Source: Clostridia bacterium
Lineage (GTDB): Bacteria > Bacillota_A > Clostridia > Oscillospirales > CAG-272
NCBI GenBank assembly: GCA_017466455.1
Contig: JAFTUD010000016.1
Span: 1 to 64,000, forward strand
DNA length: 64,000 nt
Direction of reading: 5' to 3'
Part shown: positions 57,763-64,000 of the stretch, piece by piece
Numbering within the stretch: position 1 is the first letter of the stretch
How the letters are laid out: every line of letters starts with the position of its first letter
Position numbers and translations under genes: made by a program
Notes under the pieces: model-generated
Database searches by the model: none
What the model saw: only the letters and a program-made list of their open reading frames with translations
What the model was told of the DNA's origin: nothing

Positions 57763-57796
57763 AAGGGTCGCATTTCACAAGAAATGCGACCCTTAA
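57763..57796 (+). terminator. Terminator of the GH4 gene
   Basis: AAGGGTCGCATTTC-ACAA-GAAATGCGACCCTT, perfect 14-base stem. Confidence 0.9.
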
Positions 57797-57847
57797 ATCT
57801 TAATATAAACAAAAATGACTAAGTCAGTATCATAGACAAATAAAAGG

Positions 57848-58138
57848 TCGGCTGACAGGATGACTTCGCGATAAATTGCTCGTAACACTTCGCAGCCTCT
57901 GATGTGCAAGCACCTCTCGGCTTTGCTCGCTAGGCGCACCTGATTTGCGACAAGTCGCAAAGGCAGGCTCTACCGCCATACACGAAAATAAAAACGGCAT
58001 ACCCAAAAGGGTACAGGTCGGCTGACAGGATGACTCCACTACGTTCCGTTGAATTGCCCACGGCTTAGATTAGCAAGCTATCACGCCTTAGGGCAATTTT
58101 GCGCACCTGATTCAACTTGCGTTGAAAGCATATTCAAA
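57848..58138. repeat. Structured intergenic repeats, right copies (module B then module A)
   Basis: Module A head (GGTCGGCTGACAGGATGACT) at 57847-57866, then module B (TTGCG-ACAAG-TCGCAAAGGCAGGCTCTACCGCC ... AAAAGGGTACA, to 58015), then a second module A (58015-58112) whose arms read CAAC-TTGC-GTTG. The copy breaks off inside the terminator hairpin of module B where the second module A begins. Stem arms at the same place differ in sequence but keep pairing. Within 57797-58321 I see no gene. Confidence 0.75.
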
Positions 58139-58149
58139 CAGTCAACGCA

Positions 58150-58195
58150 AACAAAAAAATCCTAAACCGAACAAAAAGTTCAATTTAGGATTTTT
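58150..58195. terminator. Hairpin terminator
   Basis: AAAAATCCTAAA-...-TTTAGGATTTTT with inner pairing GAAC/GTTC, between the repeats and the TnpV region. Confidence 0.8.
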
Positions 58196-58321
58196 ATGGT
58201 ACGAGTGTTCATAACAGACCTAATATTACGGCACAGTGCCGAGGTGGTCGAAACATATTCCCAAAGTACCGAAAATGCTTGTGTTTACAAGGAATTTTGT
58301 AACACGAAAGGAATATGAATT

Positions 58322-58693
58322 ATGGAAAAGTACATCACTCAAAACGGCATCAAATACGAGCTTAAAGGCGAGCAATACTATCCAATGCTCGAAATCGCAG
58401 AGCAAAAGGAACACAAAATCGGCAAATACGGACTCCTTCACCTTGACTTTATAAAGAAGCACCGCAGAGGCACATATACCACTCTTTTAACCGAAGGTAG
58501 GCTCAACGCACACCTTCACGAAATCGACGTACAAGCCAATGAAATGGTCGAAGCTATGGTTGACAACCTTGCCCGCGAACGCGGCATAGACGAAGAATTA
58601 AAGGCTTCTGATGCCATCAAATGGGTTGCCGAAATGAATAACATCAAGTCAAGCGCGGAAGAAATCGTTTTGCGGGAGGTGATCTATCAATGA
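58322..58693 (+). CDS. TnpV-like transposon-encoded protein
   Basis: 123 residues. It matches the TnpV family (PF14198) of Tn4451-type and related clostridial mobile elements: head YITQNGIKYELKGEQYYP, middle YGLLHLDFIKKHRRGTY, TLLTEGRLNAHLHEID, tail with ARERGIDEELK and a segment ending AEEIVLREVIYQ. The role of TnpV is not established; it travels with large serine recombinases, none of which is visible here. Ribosome site AAAGGAAT after a small hairpin. It overlaps the next gene by ATGA. Confidence 0.9.
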   Translation: MEKYITQNGIKYELKGEQYYPMLEIAEQKEHKIGKYGLLHLDFIKKHRRGTYTTLLTEGRLNAHLHEIDVQANEMVEAMVDNLARERGIDEELKASDAIKWVAEMNNIKSSAEEIVLREVIYQ

Positions 58694-58956
58694 AGTCGAT
58701 CATTAACGAACTTTGGCACGGCAATATCATACCGCAAGAGGATAGCCGAACCAACTCTAAGGAAATGAAAGAACTGCTCGGCTATATGGCAAGGCACCAC
58801 GAAGACTTGGAGAAAAGTTTCACCGACGAGCAGAAAGAAACCTTTGAAAAGTTTCACGATTGTTGGAGCGAGTATATGAGCTTGGCGGAAGCAGCCATCT
58901 TTGAATACGCTTTCAAGCTTGGTATGCAAATAGCAATTGAAACATTAACCGAATAA
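58690..58956 (+). CDS. DUF6809-like mobile-element protein
   Basis: 88 residues, helical and acidic. KSIINELWHGNIIPQEDS at the N-terminus and a tail with FEYAFKLGMQIAIETL resemble the DUF6809 family commonly coded next to TnpV in conjugative elements. Function unknown. Start overlaps the TnpV stop (ATGA), so the pair is coupled. Ribosome site GGGAGGTG lies inside tnpV. The terminator 58961-58988 follows. Confidence 0.8.
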   Translation: MKSIINELWHGNIIPQEDSRTNSKEMKELLGYMARHHEDLEKSFTDEQKETFEKFHDCWSEYMSLAEAAIFEYAFKLGMQIAIETLTE

Positions 58957-58960
58957 CGCA

Positions 58961-58988
58961 CGGCGGCGGGAGAAATCTCGCCGCTTTT
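58961..58988 (+). terminator. Terminator of the TnpV-DUF6809 pair
   Basis: CGGCGGGAG-AAAT-CTCGCCGC followed by TTTTCT. The gap to 59209 holds AT-rich sequence with a small hairpin (AAAGCCTTTGATTTGCAAGGCTTTT, 59030-59054) and no gene I can support. Confidence 0.8.
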
Positions 58989-59209
58989 CTGTATCGAATT
59001 AGAGATAGAACGTGGAAAAATAGAGCGTTGAAAGCCTTTGATTTGCAAGGCTTTTTAAGACCGTTGGTGAGGCGGGCAAGTGTTTTATATTTATTCCTTT
59101 AATTTCGTTTTTTATTTTTCCACGCGGGCGCCTGATGTGTTCACTCTATACAATTTTTGCTTATTCGAGTCAAAACAAGAATAATCCGACACAAATCGGC
59201 AAACTGCTA

Positions 59210-59238
59210 TTGAAAAGTTTATATTTTTATGTTATAAT
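59210..59238 (+). promoter_or_regulatory. Promoter of the excisionase-like gene
   Basis: -35 TTGAAA, 17-base spacer, -10 TATAAT. Confidence 0.75.
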
Positions 59239-59275
59239 ACAATATGAGTAATTTTGCTTACAAGGAGATATGAAA

Positions 59276-59470
59276 ATGTCTGAGAAAATTGATATGCCGG
59301 ATCGTTGGTATTCCACCAAAGAAATTTGCGCTTATCTTGGCATTAGCCGGGATACTATGTTGGCTTGGATTACTAAAAAGAATATGCCTGCTCACAAGGT
59401 TGGACGTAATTGGATGTTCAAGACGAGTGAAATAGATGAGTGGGTAAAAAGCGGCAAGTCTGCTGATTGA
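59276..59470 (+). CDS. Excisionase-type helix-turn-helix protein
   Basis: 64 residues from the ATG at 59276 (AAGGAG at proper spacing; the ATG at 59270 is too close). A winged MerR-like/excisionase DNA-binding fold (PF12728): RWYSTKEICAYLGISRDTMLAWITKKNMPAHKVGRNWMFKTSEIDEWVK in outline. Such proteins direct integrases or act as regulators. In front of a defence locus it could be the control protein of the restriction genes, as the next genes are closely spaced and lie on the same strand. Confidence 0.88.
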   Translation: MSEKIDMPDRWYSTKEICAYLGISRDTMLAWITKKNMPAHKVGRNWMFKTSEIDEWVKSGKSAD

Positions 59471-59480
59471 GGTAGAATCT

Positions 59481-60356
59481 ATGTCAATGTGGAAAAAGAT
59501 TGTCAAAGTGATTTTGGCTGTTCTTATTATAACGATTTTTGTCGTTGGAATACCGATTGTCATAAATGAGTGCTACAAAGCTAATTGTGGATATTCAACG
59601 GCGTGGGATGCTTCTGCAATGCTTGGTTATTATGGCACAGTTCTTGGTGCTATTATAACGGTAGCGACTCTTGTTGCAACAATTACGTTCACCAAGAAAC
59701 AAATTCAAAGAGAAAGCTTTCTTAAAGCAGAGAGCGAGAAGTGGGATAAGCTTAAGTCTGTTTTTTTAGAAATACTTGAAAATATCAACCCGATGGTAAC
59801 TTTGAAAGATGTTATGGACAACGGTTTTGTTGATCCTCCTAAGGCAATTAATATTCTCCAACGGTATCAGATGGATTGCAGGACCTCGACAGATTTATTA
59901 AACGCTCATCTTAATATGAATGATTATCCAAAGGTTAAGCATTTAGTTGACGGAATAACTGAAATGGCTGAGGAATTCGTTGAAATAAGTAAGGGAGAAG
60001 TCGATCAATATTCAGATTTCAATATTTTGAAAAACAAAGACGTGTTTATGCTAATGGCTGAAAGAGAGAATGCGTATCCAGGGTCTTTTGCTAAAGAAGA
60101 TATGGAAGAAAATCAAGCAAATATTGAAAAACTTAAAACTCTAAACAACGAAGCAATCAATTCTCAAATAAAACATCTCAATAGCGAATTCATTAGAGTT
60201 TACGAAACTAAATATAGAGCCTTATTACAGAGCATAGGTTCTACTTTTGAAACGCTTGAGTTGGAGTCTATGAGGGATGCAGACCGGTTGCTGAATATTG
60301 GTGTAAAGTCTAAAATTAAAACGAAGAAGAAACAGAAAAAAAGCAATAGCAAATGA
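59481..60356 (+). CDS. Two-helix membrane protein of the defence locus
   Basis: 291 residues. Two membrane segments (about residues 8-28 and 47-68) are followed by a cytoplasmic helical region (about 75-270, coiled-coil-like with heptads around KTLNNEAINSQIKHLNSEF) and a Lys-rich tail (KTKKKQKKSNSK). I do not recognise a named family; similar two-helix plus coiled-coil proteins are often seen in phage-defence islands. It starts ten bases after the helix-turn-helix gene and 59 bases before the helicase gene. It may be an effector or sensor, or an independent cargo gene. Confidence 0.65.
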   Translation: MSMWKKIVKVILAVLIITIFVVGIPIVINECYKANCGYSTAWDASAMLGYYGTVLGAIITVATLVATITFTKKQIQRESFLKAESEKWDKLKSVFLEILENINPMVTLKDVMDNGFVDPPKAINILQRYQMDCRTSTDLLNAHLNMNDYPKVKHLVDGITEMAEEFVEISKGEVDQYSDFNILKNKDVFMLMAERENAYPGSFAKEDMEENQANIEKLKTLNNEAINSQIKHLNSEFIRVYETKYRALLQSIGSTFETLELESMRDADRLLNIGVKSKIKTKKKQKKSNSK

Positions 60357-60415
60357 AAGTTTACTCCTAATACATTCACGCATATATTTGAAGTCAACAA
60401 TGAAGGAGAACAAAA

Positions 60416-63400
60416 ATGGCACATAAAGATTTATATATAGTGGACAACTCTACAGAAGATACTACTGTGAAAAAATATTTGACCGATTGGTGTTCTGTGT
60501 CAAAGCAAATGGACATTGCTACGGGTTATTTGGAGATTGGTGGCTTGTTAGCTTTGGATACTCATTGGCAGAAATTAGATAAGATTAGAATTATTCTTGG
60601 CAACGAAATGACCAAAAGAACGAAGGATGTAATTGATGAGGTTGCATCTTCGATGCTTCGCACTTTTAGGCAAAGTGTAGATCAAGAACATGAACACAAT
60701 GAGTTTCTTATAGGAGTTCCTGCTATTCTTGATGCGTTGAAAAACGGAAAAATCGAGTGTCGTGTTTTTGATAAAAACAAATTCCATGCAAAAGCGTATA
60801 TAACTTATTTTAGAGATGAGTATAGGAACCAGTTTATTCAATCAATGAACATACCCGCAGGGTACGCATTGGTTGGATCAAGCAATTTCACAAAAGCAGG
60901 GTTGACACAAAACATTGAATTAAATGTCCAAGTGAAATCTGATGTCGAGCAGCTTCAAGAGTGGTTTGATGAACGTTGGGAGCAAGGGCTTGACATAAGC
61001 GAAGCTGTTCTCCAAGTTATTGAAAATCATTGTCAAGAGTTTTCTCCGTATGATGTTTACTTGCGAGCTATGTATGAGTATTTTAGAACACGAGAAGAAA
61101 CGATATCTGAGTGGGAACATAAGGACTCGGTCATATATCAAGGATTAGCTCAATATCAGCGTGATGGCTATAACAGTATGGTAGAAATAGCAAATCGTTA
61201 TAGTGGTGCTTTTTTGTGCGATGGCGTTGGTTTGGGTAAAACCTTTGTGGGACTTATGCTAATTGAACGTTTCGTAAAAAAAGAGCGCAAAAATGTTGTG
61301 CTTATCGTTCCCGCATCTGCGCGTGTTTCCGTGTGGGAAACCACCATAAAAAAATACATTCCCGAGATACTTGAAGGCTTTTATCCATTTAAAATCATCA
61401 ACCATACGGATTTGCTTTTGGAAAAAAATCAAAATTTGATGAATCAAATTTCGGAACAAGCAGAAATCGTTATTATTGATGAAGCTCACCACTTTAGAAA
61501 CAGAGCATCCAATCGTTATCGTAAGTTGTTTGATATGATGGGCAATGGACCTCGCAAGCAAATGTTTATGTTGACCGCTACACCCATTAACAACAGTTTT
61601 TTGGATTTGCAGCATTTAATCGAATTGTTTACTCAACGTCAAGAAGATTATTTTGCAGCAGCACCTTTGGGCATTCATAGCTTAACAGGTCATTTCAAAA
61701 AGATGGAGGCAAAGCTTACTTCTTCGGGAACTTCAGCAGATAATGCCACAGACATTACTGACGATATTTTTAGAAAAGACCCGTTAGTCAACCAATTGGT
61801 TGTACAAAGAAGCAGAGCATATGTGAAAAAGAGCTTGTCTACAGCGGAAGGTTCTAACGTAATGTTTTCAGTTAGACAGCCTCCCTTTGTTGCAAACTAT
61901 TCAATGAGAAATTCTTACGGTAAGTTGATTGATGATTTTGTAGGCTCATTTTATCGTAAGGATAAGAATGGACGTACATTGCCAATTTTGGCTTTGGCAG
62001 TATATTCTCCCTACGAAGAAGCTTATTTCATCGGGGATAGATCTAAACTTGATGAAATGGTCACAGGTAGACAAGCGCAAATCGTAAATTTGATTCGACA
62101 GCTCTTGCTGAAACGCTTTGAAAGTTCTGTAGCTGCATTCGAGGAAACCTGCATTAGAATTTACGTTCGCCTTAAGAAATTCATAACAGACTATCGCGAC
62201 TATGGAAATGCGAGAGCCATTGACAGATTGCTCAACAAACAGACTGATGTTATTTCTTACGTAGAAAAATATATTACTCAAATCGTGCAGACCACCTTGG
62301 ATGAGTATGAAGATGATTTGCCGTCGTATGTTTGGGATAGTGAAGAAAGCCTCAATATTGATGAATTTGATATAAGAACAATGTTGGAAGATACTATTCT
62401 TGATATGGAGGTTTTGGCAGAATTTATATCGGATATTATGGATATTGATCCTGATAACGATGATAAAATTCGTGAGTTGAAACGTATTTTGAGCGAAGAT
62501 TTGCACATCAAAGGTAAAAAGGTGATTATTTTTACTGAATACAAAGTCACCGCCGAATACATTTATCGAGAATTAATAAAATCCGGTTTTTCTAATATTT
62601 TTGAAATTGATGGTCAAACAAAAGGAAATCGTCACGAATTAATACAACGCTTTGCTCCGTATTACAACGATTCTTCCTCCGATCAAATTAGCGATGAAAT
62701 TAATATTCTTATTGCAACGGATGTCTTGGCGGAAGGCTTGAATTTGCAAGATGCATCTTGTTTGATTAACTATGAGCTTCATTGGAACCCGGTTAGACTT
62801 ATGCAACGTATTGGTCGTGTTGACCGTAGACGGAATGCAGCAATTGAAGAAAGACTTTTGCGAGATCATCCCGAATTAGCAGAAGACCGAGAGAACGCTT
62901 ATTATTGGAACTTTTTACCTCCTGCAGAGTTGGAAAAGCTGCTTTCTTTGTATGAAACTGTTTCGCGCAAAACCTTAAGAATATCTAAAACATTTGGAAT
63001 TGAGGGCAAAAAACTATTAACTCCTGATGATGATTACGAAGCGTTGAAAGATTTCAATTCCCAATATGAAGGCGAAACATCCGGAGAAGAAGAAATCGCA
63101 CTTGCTTATCAAGAATTAATGAATCAAAATCCCGATTATGAAAAAGAAGTTTCTGCACTTCCTAAAAAGATTTATAGTGGTAAATCATCGGGTTATGTGG
63201 GTTGTTTCTTCTGTTACGAATTACCAACCAAACTTGCTAACGGTGAATGGTCAAACGGAAACGGTTTATATCGTTGGTATCTTTTAGATTCCAAATCTGG
63301 TACGATAAGTGAGCAAATATATGATATATGGACCATCATTAAATGCGATGCGAGTGAAAAACGAGTTTTGAAAATAAGCGAAGATGAGTTCAAAACGAGC

Positions 63401-63502
63401 AGAAAAACGGTCGAAGATTACATAAAGAAATCATATATGAGAGCTATTCAAGCTCCGATAGGAATTAAACCACGCCTTGTAACGTGGATGGAGCTTGTAT
63501 AA
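60416..63502 (+). CDS. PLD-nuclease/SNF2-family helicase fusion
   Basis: 1028 residues. The N-terminal domain (about 1-200) has a phospholipase-D nuclease motif: H124-x-K126 in KFHAKAYI and the following GSSNFTKAG (Gly154 on). The helicase core starts near 235: Walker A DGVGLGKT (269-276), DEAH (355-358), TATPINN (motif III), then after a long helical insertion the second RecA lobe with ATDVLAEGLNLQDA and IGRVDRRRN (motif VI). A C-terminal domain (about 860-1028) with RWYLLDSKSG completes it. It is the likely DNA-cutting, translocating part of a restriction system, with the methyltransferase encoded 37 bases downstream. Ribosome site AAGGAG. Confidence 0.9.
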   Translation: MAHKDLYIVDNSTEDTTVKKYLTDWCSVSKQMDIATGYLEIGGLLALDTHWQKLDKIRIILGNEMTKRTKDVIDEVASSMLRTFRQSVDQEHEHNEFLIGVPAILDALKNGKIECRVFDKNKFHAKAYITYFRDEYRNQFIQSMNIPAGYALVGSSNFTKAGLTQNIELNVQVKSDVEQLQEWFDERWEQGLDISEAVLQVIENHCQEFSPYDVYLRAMYEYFRTREETISEWEHKDSVIYQGLAQYQRDGYNSMVEIANRYSGAFLCDGVGLGKTFVGLMLIERFVKKERKNVVLIVPASARVSVWETTIKKYIPEILEGFYPFKIINHTDLLLEKNQNLMNQISEQAEIVIIDEAHHFRNRASNRYRKLFDMMGNGPRKQMFMLTATPINNSFLDLQHLIELFTQRQEDYFAAAPLGIHSLTGHFKKMEAKLTSSGTSADNATDITDDIFRKDPLVNQLVVQRSRAYVKKSLSTAEGSNVMFSVRQPPFVANYSMRNSYGKLIDDFVGSFYRKDKNGRTLPILALAVYSPYEEAYFIGDRSKLDEMVTGRQAQIVNLIRQLLLKRFESSVAAFEETCIRIYVRLKKFITDYRDYGNARAIDRLLNKQTDVISYVEKYITQIVQTTLDEYEDDLPSYVWDSEESLNIDEFDIRTMLEDTILDMEVLAEFISDIMDIDPDNDDKIRELKRILSEDLHIKGKKVIIFTEYKVTAEYIYRELIKSGFSNIFEIDGQTKGNRHELIQRFAPYYNDSSSDQISDEINILIATDVLAEGLNLQDASCLINYELHWNPVRLMQRIGRVDRRRNAAIEERLLRDHPELAEDRENAYYWNFLPPAELEKLLSLYETVSRKTLRISKTFGIEGKKLLTPDDDYEALKDFNSQYEGETSGEEEIALAYQELMNQNPDYEKEVSALPKKIYSGKSSGYVGCFFCYELPTKLANGEWSNGNGLYRWYLLDSKSGTISEQIYDIWTIIKCDASEKRVLKISEDEFKTSRKTVEDYIKKSYMRAIQAPIGIKPRLVTWMELV

Positions 63503-63539
63503 GGAAATGTGATTGCTCTCGTATAGATGCGAGGTAAAA

Positions 63540-64000
63540 ATGAAAGTATTGTCTTTATATGCGAATATCGGTGTAGCGGAAGCATATTTGCGTAGAATCG
63601 GTATAGATGTTGTTGTGGCTAACGAACTTGTCCCGAGAAGAGCTGAGTTGTATTCGAACATATATCCGGAAACTACTATGATTTGTGGAGATATTACGCG
63701 GGATAGCACCTATCAAAACATAATCAATCAAGCACTTAACCAAGGGGTTGACGTAATTATGGCAACCCCTCCGTGCCAAGGCATCAGCCGTGCAGGCAAA
63801 CAAAGGGAAGATGATATGCGAAACCTTCTTATTCTTCCCGTAATTCAGTGCGTGTTGGATATACGTCCGCGTTACGTCATGATTGAAAATGTTCCTCAAT
63901 TTACAGAAACATTTATTTCGATTGACGACGGTAATATTAAAATCATTGACCTAATAGAGAGCAAATTAAGTGATTATTATAACATTTCAATCAATCTTAT
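63540..64000 (+). CDS. DNA cytosine-5 methyltransferase, N-terminal part (cut by window edge)
   Basis: The first 153 codons of a Dcm-family enzyme. Motif I is LSLYANIGVAEAYL, degenerate against the usual F-x-G-x-G; NELVPRRAELY follows. Motif IV is TPPCQGISRAGKQR with the catalytic Cys79, and motif VI is IENVPQF with Glu116. The target recognition domain lies beyond the edge. Ribosome site GAGG. It modifies the host DNA to protect it against the helicase-nuclease encoded upstream, if the two form one restriction-modification system. Confidence 0.92.
   Translation, partial: MKVLSLYANIGVAEAYLRRIGIDVVVANELVPRRAELYSNIYPETTMICGDITRDSTYQNIINQALNQGVDVIMATPPCQGISRAGKQREDDMRNLLILPVIQCVLDIRPRYVMIENVPQFTETFISIDDGNIKIIDLIESKLSDYYNISINL

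Noticed and set aside
58236..58454. A 72-residue frame overlapping tnpV
   Set aside because: It overlaps the well-supported TnpV gene in another frame and has no ribosome site.
60416..64000. Assignment to DISARM
   Set aside because: DrmA and DrmB are not visible and the PLD and SNF2 parts are fused in one protein; the window ends before more genes can be seen.

Overview
The window looks like the chromosome of a Gram-positive anaerobe of the class Clostridia (Bacillota). The signs are AGGAGG-type ribosome sites before nearly every gene, sigma-A promoters with 17-base spacers and TATAAT boxes, single-membrane lipoproteins, a KtrAB potassium system, a YmcA/YlbF-MutS-MutL cluster, a PTS with its own HPr, and a TnpV-type mobile-element gene. 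The large set of glycan-active enzymes suggests a gut or other fibre-rich habitat. The genus cannot be told from the sequence alone.

Layout. 1-2.1 kb: the start of a membrane-anchored SGNH hydrolase, a sugar O-acetyltransferase, a structured hairpin-repeat array, and a tRNA-Leu(GAG) with a stray duplicate of its 3' end. 2.1-9.7 kb: cell-surface and sugar genes (Cthe_2159-type lipoprotein, two YwaF/TMEM164-like membrane proteins, GH30 enzyme, glycerophosphodiesterase, lipoprotein). 9.9-17.6 kb: a housekeeping operon miaB-ymcA/ylbF-mutS-mutL-tgt, followed by a polysaccharide deacetylase. 18.5-21.3 kb: a small islet of two unknown genes between inverted copies of a 44-base repeat. 21.3-32.1 kb: a small membrane protein, an HPr-EIIA-EIIBC sugar PTS, GH39-like and GH28-like enzymes, an AraM-HAD pair, two oxidoreductases and an EamA transporter. 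32.2-36.3 kb: a large secreted metallo-beta-lactamase-fold/LamG protein followed by a 56-residue mini-protein and a Ser-rich lipoprotein. 36.4-39.7 kb: ECF S component plus kinase, and upp-uraA for uracil salvage. 39.8-47.1 kb: DUF4886 protein, a sodium-pump decarboxylase beta subunit with a tiny gamma-like partner, KtrBA, an amidohydrolase and a GH63-like enzyme.

47.5-53.0 kb holds the most unusual locus. It is one tightly packed operon of seven genes encoding a WG-repeat-like protein, a fusion of an unusual N-terminal domain (possibly a decayed tubulin/FtsZ fold) to a DnaB-type RecA ATPase, a DnaG-like primase without its zinc finger, a Sel1-repeat protein, a protein with a GESHY motif, a WG-repeat protein and a small protein. 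It pairs replication-type enzymes with repeat scaffolds, and no integrase, capsid or plasmid gene is visible. I know of no described system with this content.

53.3-57.8 kb: MFS transporter, TIM-barrel glycosidase and a GH4 glycosidase with a MerR-style promoter, the last flanked by direct copies of a structured repeat. 58.3-64 kb: mobile-element remnant (TnpV, DUF6809, excisionase-like protein) leading into a defence locus: a membrane protein, a PLD-nuclease/SNF2-helicase fusion and a cytosine-5 DNA methyltransferase cut by the window edge.
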